A stretch of DNA of 64,000 nucleotides from Paracoccaceae bacterium (GTDB taxonomy: Bacteria > Pseudomonadota > Alphaproteobacteria > Rhodobacterales > Rhodobacteraceae), in the NCBI GenBank assembly GCA_014654775.1, contig JACVZW010000083.1, forward strand, positions 104,578-168,577. Direction: 5' to 3'. Every line of letters starts with the position of its first letter. The first letter of the stretch is position 1. Positions 34,922 through 43,832 of this stretch are shown here, one piece after another. The position numbers and the translations under genes were made by a program. Below the pieces are notes generated by a model. That model saw only the letters and a list, made by a program, of their open reading frames with translations. It was not told the DNA's origin and searched no databases.

Positions 34922-35722
34922 ATGGCACACGCCAAGAACCACGATTATCACATCCTTCCGCCGTCCATCTGGCCGTTCATGGCGGCGGTGTCGGCCTTCC
35001 TCATGCTCTTCGGCGCGGTGCTCTGGATGCATGGTCAGGGGCCGTGGCTGGGTCTGATCGGCTTCGTCGGCGTGCTCTACGTGATGTTCGGCTGGTGGGC
35101 CGATGTGGTGAAGGAAAGCCAAGTCGGCGACCATACCCCCGTCGTCCGCCTCGGCCTGCGCTACGGCTTCATCATGTTCATCATGTCCGAAGTCATGTTC
35201 TTCGCGGCCTGGTTCTGGTCCTTCTTCAAGCATGCAATGTATCCGATGGGGCCGCTCAGCCCCGCCGTCGATGGCGTCTGGCCGCCCGCGGGCATCGAAA
35301 CCTTCGACCCGTGGCACCTGCCGCTGATCAACACGCTGATCCTGCTCTGCTCGGGCGCCGCCGCCACTTGGGCCCATCACGCGCTGGTGCATGAGAACAA
35401 CCGCAAGGACCTGATCAACGGCCTAATCCTCGCCATCGCGCTCGGCGTGATCTTCACGGGCTTCCAAGCCTATGAATACAGCCACGCCGCCTTCGGCTTC
35501 GCGGGCAACATCTACGGCGCGAACTTCTTCATGGCGACGGGCTTCCACGGCTTCCACGTCGTCATCGGCACGATCTTCCTTGCCGTCTGCCTGATCCGCG
35601 CGATGAAGGGCCACTTCACCCCCGAAAAGCATGTCGGGTTTGAAGCCGCCGCTTGGTACTGGCACTTCGTCGACGTGGTCTGGCTGTTCCTCTTCGCTTC
35701 GATCTACGTCTGGGGCCGCTGA
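34922..35722 (+). CDS. ctaE: Cytochrome c oxidase subunit III
   Basis: A 266-residue integral-membrane subunit with seven predicted helices. Conserved blocks: [16 protein letters not shown] at the N-terminus, [23 protein letters not shown] containing the membrane carboxylate Glu, [15 protein letters not shown], and the C-terminal [14 protein letters not shown] and [19 protein letters not shown]. Start ATG 34922 has GAGGGAACCGGA just upstream. A terminator-like hairpin follows at 35777-35814. Confidence 0.96.
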   Translation: MAHAKNHDYHILPPSIWPFMAAVSAFLMLFGAVLWMHGQGPWLGLIGFVGVLYVMFGWWADVVKESQVGDHTPVVRLGLRYGFIMFIMSEVMFFAAWFWSFFKHAMYPMGPLSPAVDGVWPPAGIETFDPWHLPLINTLILLCSGAAATWAHHALVHENNRKDLINGLILAIALGVIFTGFQAYEYSHAAFGFAGNIYGANFFMATGFHGFHVVIGTIFLAVCLIRAMKGHFTPEKHVGFEAAAWYWHFVDVVWLFLFASIYVWGR

Positions 35723-35776
35723 TCCCCGACGTTGGATCGAAACCGGGGGGCGGCGCCCCGCCCCCCACCCCTTGCG

Positions 35777-35814
35777 GGAAGGCGCGGACCCACCGGGTGC
35801 GCGCCTTTCCTTTT
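35777..35814 (+). terminator. Intrinsic terminator after ctaE
   Basis: GGAAGGCGCG and CGCGCCTTTCC pair (one bulge) around a GACCCACCGGGTG loop and are followed by TTTT. It lies between ctaE and surf1, so surf1 may depend on read-through or its own promoter. Confidence 0.65.
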
Positions 35815-35828
35815 GACCGGAGCCAGCC

Positions 35829-36500
35829 ATGACCCGCCGTATGATCATCCCCCTTCTGATCGGCCTTCTGGGCGGGGCGATCCTGATCTCGCTCGGCGTC
35901 TGGCAGTTGAACCGCCTCGCCTGGAAAGAGGCCGTGCTGGCCGATATCGACGCCCGCATCGCCGACGCGCCCGTGTCCCTGCCCGCCACGCCGAACCCGC
36001 AGGCCGACCGCTATCTCCCCGTCACCGCGACAGGCCGCTTCACCGGCGAACAGCTTGACGTGCTGGTCAGCCGCAAGCAGATCGGCCCCGGCGTCCGGGT
36101 GGTGGAGGTGTTCGAAACGACGGACGGCCGCCGCATCCTCGTCGATCGCGGCTTTGTCCCGCAGGACGCGCGCAGCGCCCCGCGCCTGTCTGGCGCGGCC
36201 ACGGTCGAAGGCAATCTTCACTGGCCGGATGAGGTGGACGGGTTCACGCCCACCCCCGATGCCACCACGGGCCTGTGGTTCGCCCGCGATGTGGCGGCCA
36301 TGGCCGCAGCCCTTGACACAGAGGCGACATTTATTGTCGCGCGCAAGCCAACCGGTGGCGAGATCGAACCGATGCCCGTCGATTCCTCCGGTATTCCCAA
36401 TGACCATATGAACTACGCCATCACGTGGTTTTCGCTCGCCGCCGTCTGGCTGGGGATGACAGCGTATCTTCTGTGGCGTATCAGGCAGCGGACGGTTTGA
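35829..36500 (+). CDS. SURF1-family cytochrome oxidase biogenesis protein
   Basis: A 223-residue protein with two terminal membrane helices (about residues 5-24 and 198-216) enclosing a periplasmic domain, the SURF1 arrangement. Motifs: LGVWQLNRLAWKEA after the first helix, VEVFETTDGRRILVDRGFVPQD in the middle, and the C-terminal PNDHMNYAITWFSLAAVWLGM (N-H-x-x-Y-A-x-T-W-F/Y). SURF1 helps insert heme a into subunit I. It directly precedes thrC, 10 bp away. Confidence 0.94.
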   Translation: MTRRMIIPLLIGLLGGAILISLGVWQLNRLAWKEAVLADIDARIADAPVSLPATPNPQADRYLPVTATGRFTGEQLDVLVSRKQIGPGVRVVEVFETTDGRRILVDRGFVPQDARSAPRLSGAATVEGNLHWPDEVDGFTPTPDATTGLWFARDVAAMAAALDTEATFIVARKPTGGEIEPMPVDSSGIPNDHMNYAITWFSLAAVWLGMTAYLLWRIRQRTV

Positions 36501-36510
36501 AGGCATGACG

Positions 36511-37896
36511 ATGAACTATATCTCCACCCGCGGTGCGGCCCCGGTTCTGACCTTCGGCGAGGCGATGATGACAGGCCTCGCCCGTGACGGCGGGCTTTAC
36601 GTCCCCGAAGCCGTGCCGCAGATGACACAGGCCGAGATTGCCGCTCTGGCCGGCCTTTCTTACGAAGACATCGCCTTCCGCGTGATGCGCCCCTTCCTTG
36701 GCGCGACCTTCACCGATGACGAATTCCGCGGCCTGATCACACGCGCCTATGCAGGCTTCGGCCACGATGCCCGCGCGCCCCTCGTGCAACTCGCCCCCAA
36801 CCATTTCCTGCTGGAACTGTTCCACGGGCCCACACTGGCCTTCAAAGACTTCGCCATGCAGCTCATCGGGCAGATGATGCAGGCGGCGCTGGCCAAGACC
36901 GGGGACCGCATCACCATCGTCGGCGCCACCTCCGGCGATACCGGCTCGGCGGCGATGGAGGCGTTTCGCGGCCTCGCCAATGTCGATCTCTTCATCCTCT
37001 ACCCCCATGGCCGCGTGTCGGAAGTGCAGCGCCGCCAGATGACGACCCCGACCGAGGCCAATGTGCACGCCCTCGCGATGGATGGCGATTTCGATGATTG
37101 TCAGGCCCGCGTGAAGGACATGTTCAACGACTTCGCCTTCCGCGATGGCGTGCGGCTGGCAGGCGTCAACTCCATCAACTGGGCGCGGGTTCTGGCGCAG
37201 GTCGTCTATTACTTCTCCTCCGCCGTCAGCCTCGGCGCGCCCCACCGCGCGGTCAGCTTCACCGTGCCCACCGGCAATTTCGGTGACATCTTCGCAGGCT
37301 ACATCGCCCGCAAGATGGGCCTGCCCATCGAAAAGCTGGTCATCGCCACCAACCAGAACGACATCCTCGACCGCGCCATGCGCTCGGGCGCCTATGTGAC
37401 GGATGGAGTGAAACCTTCGATCAGCCCGTCGATGGACATTCAGGTCTCCTCCAACTTCGAACGCGCCTTGTTTGATGCCTATGGCCGCGACGGCGCGGCC
37501 GTCACGCAGCTGATGGCGGAACTCAAGGCCGGCGGCTTCCACATCTCCCAAGGCGCGCTCCAGATGCTGCGCGCCACCTTCGCATCGGGCCGCTGCTCGG
37601 AAGACGAAACAACCGCCACCATCCGCACCGCTTTCGTCCGCACGGGCGAGGTGCTCTGCCCCCATTCCGCCGTGGGCGTGAAAGTGGCCGAAGATCATCT
37701 GGGCACCACCCCGATGATCACCCTTGCCACTGCCCACCCTGCGAAATTCCCCGATGCCGTCGAAAGCGCGATGGGCACCCGTCCCGCGCTTCCGCCCCGC
37801 ATGGCGGACCTCTTCTCGCGTCCCGAACGCGTGACGCGCGTGGCCAATGATCTGGCCGCATTGCAAACCCTGATACGTGAAAGGATCGGCGGTTGA
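36511..37896 (+). CDS. thrC: Threonine synthase
   Basis: A 461-residue PLP enzyme that converts O-phosphohomoserine to threonine. The PLP lysine is Lys112 in HGPTLAFKDFAMQL. SGDTGSAAMEAF binds the phosphate, and the N-terminus MNYISTRGAAPVLTF...LARDGGLYVPE is typical. Start ATG 36511 is preferred over ATG 36505 because GAAGG is 7-8 nt upstream of it. The stop overlaps the TTG start of the next gene (TTGA). ThrC behind the cox cluster is the common Rhodobacterales arrangement. Confidence 0.95.
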   Translation: MNYISTRGAAPVLTFGEAMMTGLARDGGLYVPEAVPQMTQAEIAALAGLSYEDIAFRVMRPFLGATFTDDEFRGLITRAYAGFGHDARAPLVQLAPNHFLLELFHGPTLAFKDFAMQLIGQMMQAALAKTGDRITIVGATSGDTGSAAMEAFRGLANVDLFILYPHGRVSEVQRRQMTTPTEANVHALAMDGDFDDCQARVKDMFNDFAFRDGVRLAGVNSINWARVLAQVVYYFSSAVSLGAPHRAVSFTVPTGNFGDIFAGYIARKMGLPIEKLVIATNQNDILDRAMRSGAYVTDGVKPSISPSMDIQVSSNFERALFDAYGRDGAAVTQLMAELKAGGFHISQGALQMLRATFASGRCSEDETTATIRTAFVRTGEVLCPHSAVGVKVAEDHLGTTPMITLATAHPAKFPDAVESAMGTRPALPPRMADLFSRPERVTRVANDLAALQTLIRERIGG

Positions 37897-39152
37897 GCCT
37901 GAAGATCACCACGCTTTCCAACGGCTTCCGCATCGTGACGGAGGATATGCCGGGCCTCCTGTCGGCCTCGGCGGGCATCTGGGTCACGGCGGGCGGGCGG
38001 CACGAACGCGCCGAACAGAACGGCATCGCGCATTTCCTTGAACACATGGCCTTCAAGGGCACCGAAAAACGCAGCGCGCTCCGCATCGCCGAAGAGATCG
38101 AGGATGTGGGTGGCTATATCAACGCCTATACCAGCCGCGAGATGACGGCCTATTACGCCCGCATCCTGTCGCCGGATGTGGGCCTCGCGCTGGACGTGAT
38201 CTCCGACATCGTGCTGAACCCGGTCTTCGACCCGAAAGAGATCGAAACCGAACGCCATGTGATCCTGCAGGAAATCGGGCAGGCGCTCGACACGCCCGAT
38301 GACATCATCTTCGACTGGCTGCAGGAAGTCAGCTACCCGGACCAACCCTTCGGCCGCACCATCCTCGGCCCCGCCGAACGTGTCTCCGCTTTTGGTCAGC
38401 AAGACCTCCGCACCTTCGTGGGCGAACATTACGGCCCCGACCAGATGATCCTCGCCGCCGCAGGGGGCGTGGACCATGACGCCATCGTGGCACAGGCTGA
38501 GGCGACCTTCGGCCATCTCAAACCCGTGGGCGACGCTCGCCTGCAACCCGCCCGCTTCGCAGGCGGCGAACGGCGCGAGGTGAAGGATCTGGAACAGGTC
38601 CATGTCGCGCTGGCCTTCGAAGGCCCCGGCTACCGCGCCCCCGATGTCTATGCCGCGCAGGTCTACGCCACCGCCATGGGCGGCGGCATGTCCTCCCGCC
38701 TCTTCCAGAAGATCCGCGAAGAACGCGGCCTGTGCTATTCCATCTTCGCCCAATCCGGGGCCTATGAGGATACGGGCCAGATCACCGTCTATGCCGGCAC
38801 GTCTGAGGAAGAGATCGGCGATCTGATCGGCCTCACCATGGACGAACTCAAGCGCGCCGCCGACGACATGTCCGAGGCCGAGGTGAACCGCGCGCGCGCG
38901 CAACTCAAGGCCGGTTTGTTGATGGGTCTGGAAAGCCCCTCCAGCCGCGCTGAACGCAATGCGCGTCTGCTGGCGATCTGGGGCCGCGTCCCGGGGGTCG
39001 AAGAGACGGTTGCGAAGATCGACGCCGTTTCCGTGGGCGACGTGCGGACCTATGCCGAAGGTCTGGTCGGCGCAAAGGCCGCGATGGCACTCTACGGCCC
39101 GGTGGATGAGGCCCCCGATCTGGAGGCGGTCAAGGCAAGGCTCGCCGCGTGA
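37893..39152 (+). CDS. M16-family zinc metallopeptidase (mitochondrial processing peptidase-like)
   Basis: A 419-residue M16B protease. The inverted zinc motif HFLEH (47-51) and the third ligand Glu127, 76 residues downstream, are both present, so the active site is intact. The R/Y substrate region in the second half is also present (MGGGMSSRLFQKIREERGLCYSIFA). This is the alphaproteobacterial relative of the mitochondrial processing peptidase beta subunit. Start TTG 37893 overlaps the thrC stop; there is no better ATG. It overlaps the following acetyltransferase (TGATG). Confidence 0.93.
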   Translation: MSLKITTLSNGFRIVTEDMPGLLSASAGIWVTAGGRHERAEQNGIAHFLEHMAFKGTEKRSALRIAEEIEDVGGYINAYTSREMTAYYARILSPDVGLALDVISDIVLNPVFDPKEIETERHVILQEIGQALDTPDDIIFDWLQEVSYPDQPFGRTILGPAERVSAFGQQDLRTFVGEHYGPDQMILAAAGGVDHDAIVAQAEATFGHLKPVGDARLQPARFAGGERREVKDLEQVHVALAFEGPGYRAPDVYAAQVYATAMGGGMSSRLFQKIREERGLCYSIFAQSGAYEDTGQITVYAGTSEEEIGDLIGLTMDELKRAADDMSEAEVNRARAQLKAGLLMGLESPSSRAERNARLLAIWGRVPGVEETVAKIDAVSVGDVRTYAEGLVGAKAAMALYGPVDEAPDLEAVKARLAA

Positions 39153-39736
39153 TGCTCACCTTCCGCCGCAAGGTTCGGATCGAGACCGAGCGGCTGACGC
39201 TGCGCTTGCCCCAGCATGGCGACTGGAAAGCATGGGCCGAGTTGCGGGCCGAAAGTGCCCTCTTTCTAACCCCGTGGGAGCCGATCTGGGCCGGTGACCA
39301 CCTCACCCGCCGCGCCTTCACCAACCGCGTCTACTGGGCGGCACGGGCCGAAGGGCAGGGAACGGCGCTGCCCCTGCTGCTGATCCGGCGCGAGGATCAG
39401 GCGCTCATCGGGGCCATCACGCTCGACAACATCCGCCGCGGGCCGTCGCAATCCGGCACGCTCGGCTATTGGATCGGCGAGCGGTTCTCCCGCCGCGGCT
39501 ACATGCGCGAGGCGATTCTGGCAGTGGTGCATCACGCCTTTACCGGACTGGACCTCAGCCGCGTCGAAGCCGCCTGCCTGCCCGAAAACGCGGCATCGCG
39601 CGGCGTTCTGGAAAAATGCGGCTTCAAATATGAAGGCGTGGCGCAAAGCTACCTCCAGATCGCGGGCCGCTGGCGAAATCACGTGCTTTATGCGGCGCTT
39701 AGGACCGACCGGCGCGGCCGGACGGATGTGGGCTGA
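39152..39736 (+). CDS. GNAT-family N-acetyltransferase (RimJ/RimL type)
   Basis: A 194-residue acetyltransferase. VRIETERLTLRLPQHGDWKAW opens the fold, and the acetyl-CoA region includes LGYWIGERFSRRGYMREAILAVVHHAF (R/Q-x-x-G-x-M/A). NAASRGVLEKCGFKYEGVAQSYLQIAGRWRNH is the C-terminal RimJ/L signature. These enzymes acetylate the N-terminal residue of ribosomal proteins or small amines; the substrate is not determined here. ATG 39152 overlaps the peptidase stop, so it belongs to the thrC-peptidase transcript. Confidence 0.9.
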   Translation: MLTFRRKVRIETERLTLRLPQHGDWKAWAELRAESALFLTPWEPIWAGDHLTRRAFTNRVYWAARAEGQGTALPLLLIRREDQALIGAITLDNIRRGPSQSGTLGYWIGERFSRRGYMREAILAVVHHAFTGLDLSRVEAACLPENAASRGVLEKCGFKYEGVAQSYLQIAGRWRNHVLYAALRTDRRGRTDVG

Positions 39737-39839
39737 CCCCGTCTCCACCCGGTTCTGACGAAAGCGTGAAGGCCCAGGGGGCTGTCTCCATGTCACGCTG
39801 CCGCATCTTCTGGCCCATCGGATCGGGGAGGACGCCACC

Positions 39840-40706
39840 ATGCCGCACTCTGTGCTCACCTCTGTGCCGCAAACTGAGGCGACGCGCGCCGCCCTGACCG
39901 CCGGGGCAATCCTCCTTCTGGCCGCCCTCGCCAACCCAGCCACGGCGCAGGACCGCATTCCGTCGAACTGCTTCGCCCTCGCCCAGAACACCCCGGTCGA
40001 AAAGCTCTGGCGCGCCTCCATCGGCGCGCCCATCGACCGCGCCCATGTCCGCATCCGCTATATCGACCACGCCAGCTTCGCGATCGAGGCCGAAGGTGGC
40101 ACCCTCGCGGTGACCGACTACACCGGCTATATCGGCAACCCCGACGTCGTGCCGGATGTGGTGACGATGAACAACGCCCATTCCACGCATTGGACCTCGA
40201 ACCCCGATCCGCGCATCCCGCATGTCCTGCCCGGCTGGCCGCAGGATGGCCAGCCCGCCTTCCACGAACTGGACCTCGGGTCGATGCTGATCCGCAACGT
40301 CACCACCGACACGCGCGGCCCCTTCGGCGAAGGGGCCCGTGCGCATGGCAATTCGATCTTCGTCTTCGAGGCGGGCGGCCTCTGCATCGGCCATCTCGGC
40401 CACCTCCACCAGATCCCCGATGATGCGCAATACGCCTCGATCGGGCGGCTGGACGTGGTCATGGTCCCGGTCGATGGCGGCTATACCATGAGCACCGAGG
40501 CCATGGCCGGTGTCGTCAGCCGCCTGCGCGCCTCGGTCGTGATTCCGATGCATTGGTTCTCCGGCGCGTCCCTCGTGACCTTCCTTGACGAGATGGAAGG
40601 TCAGTTTCAGGTGGTCGAGGTGGGCGGCCCCGATCTGGAGCTTTCGCTGCAGGACCTGCCGGGCAGCCCCACGATCATGGTGCTGGAACCCGAATACATT
40701 CCCTAA
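39840..40706 (+). CDS. Exported metallo-beta-lactamase-fold-like protein
   Basis: A 288-residue protein with a signal peptide (about residues 1-36, ending ATA-Q). The body follows the UlaG/MBL layout: RYIDHASFAIEAEGGTLAVTDY, then NNAHSTHWTS (111-120), GHLGHLH near 180 and VIPMHWFSG near 240. The usual metal motif HxHxDH is replaced by HSTHWT, so only part of the canonical zinc set is kept. Substrate unknown. Stands between the peptidase/acetyltransferase pair and an FAD oxidoreductase with its own gaps on both sides. Confidence 0.75.
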   Translation: MPHSVLTSVPQTEATRAALTAGAILLLAALANPATAQDRIPSNCFALAQNTPVEKLWRASIGAPIDRAHVRIRYIDHASFAIEAEGGTLAVTDYTGYIGNPDVVPDVVTMNNAHSTHWTSNPDPRIPHVLPGWPQDGQPAFHELDLGSMLIRNVTTDTRGPFGEGARAHGNSIFVFEAGGLCIGHLGHLHQIPDDAQYASIGRLDVVMVPVDGGYTMSTEAMAGVVSRLRASVVIPMHWFSGASLVTFLDEMEGQFQVVEVGGPDLELSLQDLPGSPTIMVLEPEYIP

Positions 40707-40796
40707 CCGCGCAGACCCTAACCGCGCAGGTCGTCACGGCTCAGGGCTTTTCGCGCCCCGGCGCGCGGGCTAGGTAGGGCGCGAAGGAGTGCCCGC

Positions 40797-42209
40797 ATGC
40801 TGAACCCCGCCGATGCCGCCTTTGCGGAAACGCTCGCCGCGCGCCTGCCCGAAGGCACCCTGCGCGCGCCCGACGCGCGCTATCTGGAAGAACCGCGCGG
40901 GCGCTGGACGGGGCAGGGGGGCCTGCTGGCCCTGCCGCGCAGCACGACCGACGTGCAGACCATCGTGACGGCCTGCGCCGAGGCGCGCGTGGGCATCGTC
41001 CCTTGGGGCGGCGGGACCGGGCTGGTGGGCGGGCAGATCCAACCCGCAGGCCCCGCCCCGGTGATCCTGTCGCTGGAACGGATGGATGCGCTGCGGGGCA
41101 TCTGGCCGGAGGAGAACGTGCTGATCGTCGAGGCCGGCATGACGCTGCAGGGCGTGCAGTCGGCGGCCGAATCGGCGGGGCGCCTGTTCCCCCTCTCGCT
41201 GGCCAGCGAAGGATCGGCGCGGATCGGCGGCTGCCTTGCCACCAATGCGGGCGGGATCGGCGTGCTGCGCCATGGCAATGCCCGCGACCTCTGTCTGGGG
41301 ATAGAGGCGGTGCTGGCCGACGGGTCGGTTCTGTCGGGGCTCAAGCGGCTCCGAAAGGACAACACGGGCTATGACTTGCGGCATCTGCTGATCGGCTCGG
41401 AAGGTACGCTCGGCATCATCACGGCCGCCGCCCTGCGCATGGTGCCGCGCCCGGCCGTGGAGGTGACGGCACTCCTCGTCGTGCCAGATCCGGCAGCGGC
41501 GCTGCGCCTGCTGACGCTGGCCCAGTCCCGCCTGCCGGGGATGGTCTCGGCCTTCGAACTGATCGGGAAGATGGGTTTCGACTTCCTCAAGGAAACGATG
41601 CCCGAAGTGACCTGCCCCTTCCCCGTCGCGCCGGATTGGTGCGTGCTGCTGGACCTTGGCCTGCCGTCGGTCTTCGAGGCCGAGGCGGCGATGGCCAGCC
41701 TCTATGCCGAGGCCGAGGAGGCGGGGTTGGTGCAGGACGGCGTCATCGCCGCCTCCGAGGCGCAGCGGGCTGCGCTCTGGCGCATCCGCGAGACCATCCC
41801 CGAGGCCAACCGCCGGATCGGGGCCGTGTCGTCGCATGACATCTCGCTGCCCCTGTCGGCGGTGCCCGCGTTCATCCCGCAGGCGGATGCCGCGCTGGCG
41901 CGATTGGGTGAGTTCCGCATCAATTGCTTCGGCCATCTGGGCGATGGCAACCTGCATTACAACGTCTTTCCCGCGCCCGGCCGGACGCGGCGCGACCACG
42001 AGGCGCAGCGAGACGCGATCAAGGCCTGCGTGCATGACCTTGTCCATGCCATGGGCGGATCGGTCAGCGCCGAACATGGTGTCGGGCGGCTGAAGGTCGG
42101 CGATCTGGAACGCTATGGCGATCCGGCCAAACTGGCCGCCATGCGCGCGGTGAAAGCGGCGCTCGATCCGATGGGCATCCTCAATCCCGGCGCGGTGGTC
42201 CGCGCCTGA
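40797..42209 (+). CDS. FAD-linked oxidoreductase (D-2-hydroxyglutarate/D-lactate dehydrogenase type)
   Basis: A 470-residue flavoprotein. The N-terminal PCMH-type FAD domain (about residues 40-220) has VPWGGGTGLVGGQI, GCLATNAGGIGVLRHGNARDLCLGIEAVLADG and LLIGSEGTLGIIT; the C-terminal FAD-oxidase domain has FGHLGDGNLHYNVF and SAEHGVGRLKVGDLERYG. These enzymes oxidise D-2-hydroxy acids and pass electrons to quinone or cytochrome; D-2-hydroxyglutarate, D-lactate or glycolate are all possible. It ends 4 bp before a cluster of three palindromes that separates it from convergent ssrA. Confidence 0.9.
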   Translation: MLNPADAAFAETLAARLPEGTLRAPDARYLEEPRGRWTGQGGLLALPRSTTDVQTIVTACAEARVGIVPWGGGTGLVGGQIQPAGPAPVILSLERMDALRGIWPEENVLIVEAGMTLQGVQSAAESAGRLFPLSLASEGSARIGGCLATNAGGIGVLRHGNARDLCLGIEAVLADGSVLSGLKRLRKDNTGYDLRHLLIGSEGTLGIITAAALRMVPRPAVEVTALLVVPDPAAALRLLTLAQSRLPGMVSAFELIGKMGFDFLKETMPEVTCPFPVAPDWCVLLDLGLPSVFEAEAAMASLYAEAEEAGLVQDGVIAASEAQRAALWRIRETIPEANRRIGAVSSHDISLPLSAVPAFIPQADAALARLGEFRINCFGHLGDGNLHYNVFPAPGRTRRDHEAQRDAIKACVHDLVHAMGGSVSAEHGVGRLKVGDLERYGDPAKLAAMRAVKAALDPMGILNPGAVVRA

Positions 42210-42212
42210 CCC

Positions 42213-42320
42213 GGCGCGAAAAATTTTCCCGAAAATTTTTCGCGCCCCTCCCCGAAAAATCTCCACTGGAGATTTTTCGGAACATCGGGCCCCAAAATCT
42301 CCAGTGGAGATTTTGGGGCC
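42213..42320. repeat. Cluster of three perfect, nearly loop-less inverted repeats between convergent genes
   Basis: Palindrome 1: GGCGCGAAAAATTTTC (42213-42228) with its exact complement 42231-42246 (2-nt centre). Palindrome 2: CCGAAAAATCTCCA (42252-42265) with complement 42267-42280 (1-nt centre). Palindrome 3: GGCCCCAAAATCTCCA (42288-42303) with complement 42305-42320 (1-nt centre). The last two share the core AAATCTCCA-N-TGGAGATTT. They probably stop transcription from both sides, but such perfect, loop-less arms exceed what a terminator needs. Confidence 0.85.
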
Positions 42321-42369
42321 TGTTGGGCCAAATGCGAAGGTGCGCCAATCCGCCCTGTGATCAAGAAGG

Positions 42370-42690
42370 AAAGTGCAGGTTTCTGTTGCCAGGTACCTGC
42401 GAACCCCGCCTTACGCGGCTAAGCGCAAGGGCTTAGATTTGGTATTGCGAGCCGCTTACGCAGCCAGCGCCACCGGAGCACGGTTGTCATTGGCAACTGT
42501 GATCTTGGACCGATAACGGTGGTACCTCACCGAGCGAAAGCTGGCCTCTTTGAACGTTCGTCGATCCTATTTCGGCCCCTTACCCCCGCAATGACCGGGT
42601 GTTCTGGTGGAGCCGCCGGGTACCGCCCCCGGGTCCGAGCCGTCTATTTCAGGTGCGTTTATCGCCATAGTCCGGGTTACCCCGGACAGG
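42370..42690 (-). ncRNA. ssrA: Circularly permuted two-piece tmRNA
   Basis: On the minus strand the acceptor piece comes first, ending in GGCTCCACCA (3' CCA at 42605), followed by a short removed loop. The coding piece then begins GGGGCCGAAATAGGATCGACG at 42579. GGGGCCG pairs with CGGCTCC to form the acceptor stem. The resume codon and tag read GCC AAT GAC AAC ... GCG TAA at 42494-42456, giving tag peptide ANDNRAPVALAA, the alphaproteobacterial form with the AA end recognised by ClpXP/ClpAP. Outer ends are approximate; a 3' hairpin lies at 42375-42400. tmRNA with SmpB rescues stalled ribosomes. Confidence 0.95.
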
Positions 42691-42693
42691 GGG

Positions 42694-42722
42694 AATATAG
42701 GGAGGGCGCGGGGCGGCTGCAA
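42694..42722 (-). promoter_or_regulatory. Sigma-70 promoter of ssrA
   Basis: Minus-strand TTGCAG (42722-42717), 17-nt GC-rich spacer, TATATT (42699-42694). Strong match and optimal spacing; the predicted start near 42687 coincides with the 5' end of the tmRNA acceptor piece. Confidence 0.8.
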
Positions 42723-42734
42723 GCGCCGCAATGG

Positions 42735-42760
42735 AAAAGGGCGCCCCGAGGGGCGCCCTT
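42735..42760 (-). terminator. Intrinsic terminator of the ABC binding-protein gene
   Basis: Minus-strand AAGGGCGCCC and GGGCGCCCTT with a CTCG tetraloop followed by TTCC. It separates the binding-protein gene from the co-directional ssrA promoter. Confidence 0.75.
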
Positions 42761-42779
42761 GCCATGATCGCGGTCGGGA

Positions 42780-43832
42780 TCAGAACCCGGCCTTGATGTT
42801 CTCGAACTCCTGGATCTTCCGCTCGCGCGCTTCCGCCGTCACCGGGGTCTGCGCCAGCAGGGGCGTCGTCACCGGGTCGATGAAGGCGGCCTTCTGCGCG
42901 TCAGCCGGGATGTTCGCCATTGCGGCGTTATTGGCATGGGCGTAGCCAAGCTCGTCCAGGAAGGTCTGCGCCGACCCATGCGCCAGCATGGAGTTGATGA
43001 AGTCATAGGCCTTGTCTTCCGATCCGGGCGCATCCTTCATGTTCACATAGCCGCAATACCAGGTGGAGGCCCCTTCCGCCGGGGACCGCTGGAACCCGAC
43101 CGGGAAGCCCTCATCCTGCAAAAGCGCCACGCCATCGTTCCACGACCAGGACACCAGCACCTCGCCCGTCGCCATCAACTGCGACAGTTCCGCGGGGTCC
43201 GCCCAATAGGCGCGGACATTCGGATGGACGGAGCGCAGCCAGTCGGCGGCGGCTTGGAACTGCTCGTCGGTGACATTGTCCCAGCTGGTCAGGCCGGTGG
43301 CAAGGAAGGCCAGCGCCCAGACATCGTCCGAATTGTCGGGCAGCGAGATGCGGCCGGCATATTTCGGATTGGTGAAGACCTGCAGCGACGCCACGTCCTC
43401 GGCCGGAACCTCGGTCGTGTTATAGGCGATGGCGGTATAGGCGTAGTCGGTCGGGATGAACCACACGCCGCCATCATCCGTCACGTAGGAGGATTCCAGG
43501 AATGCGGGGTTGAGATTGGCGAATTCCGGGATCTTCGACGTATCCCACGGCTCGATCAGATCGGCCTCGCGATAGCGCGGCAGGCTGGCGACGCAGGGAT
43601 GGGTCACGTCGGACTTGAAGCCGGACGAGACTTTCTGGAAGGCTTCGTCATCATCGGCGAAGAAGGAATAGGTCGGCTTCTGGCCGTGCTTTGCGACATA
43701 TTCGGTCAGCACCCCATCCATTTCCCAACCTGCCCAGTCGAAGACGACCATTTCAGGATCGGCGGCACGGGCGGCCCCAGTCACGATGACAAGAGTTGCG
43801 GCGGTGGCAAGCAGGCGTCGGGTCAGGCTCAT
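42780..43832 (-). CDS. ABC transporter periplasmic binding protein, polyamine (PotD/PotF) type
   Basis: A 350-residue exported protein: signal peptide 1-23 (ending ARA-A), then a class II bacterial binding-protein fold. Polyamine-family markers are VVFDWAGWEMDGVLTEYVAKHG at the mature N-terminus, DVTHPCVASLPRYREADLIEPWDTSKIPEF, WFIPTDYAYTAIAYNT, and WYCGYVNMKDAPGSEDKAYDFIN. It likely captures spermidine/putrescine or a related amine. No permease or ATPase genes are adjacent in the window, so it may serve a transporter encoded elsewhere. Start ATG 43832 has AGAGAGGAA upstream. Confidence 0.87.
   Translation of the reverse strand: MSLTRRLLATAATLVIVTGAARAADPEMVVFDWAGWEMDGVLTEYVAKHGQKPTYSFFADDDEAFQKVSSGFKSDVTHPCVASLPRYREADLIEPWDTSKIPEFANLNPAFLESSYVTDDGGVWFIPTDYAYTAIAYNTTEVPAEDVASLQVFTNPKYAGRISLPDNSDDVWALAFLATGLTSWDNVTDEQFQAAADWLRSVHPNVRAYWADPAELSQLMATGEVLVSWSWNDGVALLQDEGFPVGFQRSPAEGASTWYCGYVNMKDAPGSEDKAYDFINSMLAHGSAQTFLDELGYAHANNAAMANIPADAQKAAFIDPVTTPLLAQTPVTAEARERKIQEFENIKAGF

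Noticed and set aside
40770..42266. 498-codon minus-strand frame opposite the FAD oxidoreductase
   Set aside because: Antisense shadow with low-complexity His/Arg/Gln composition; the plus-strand flavoprotein motifs are complete.
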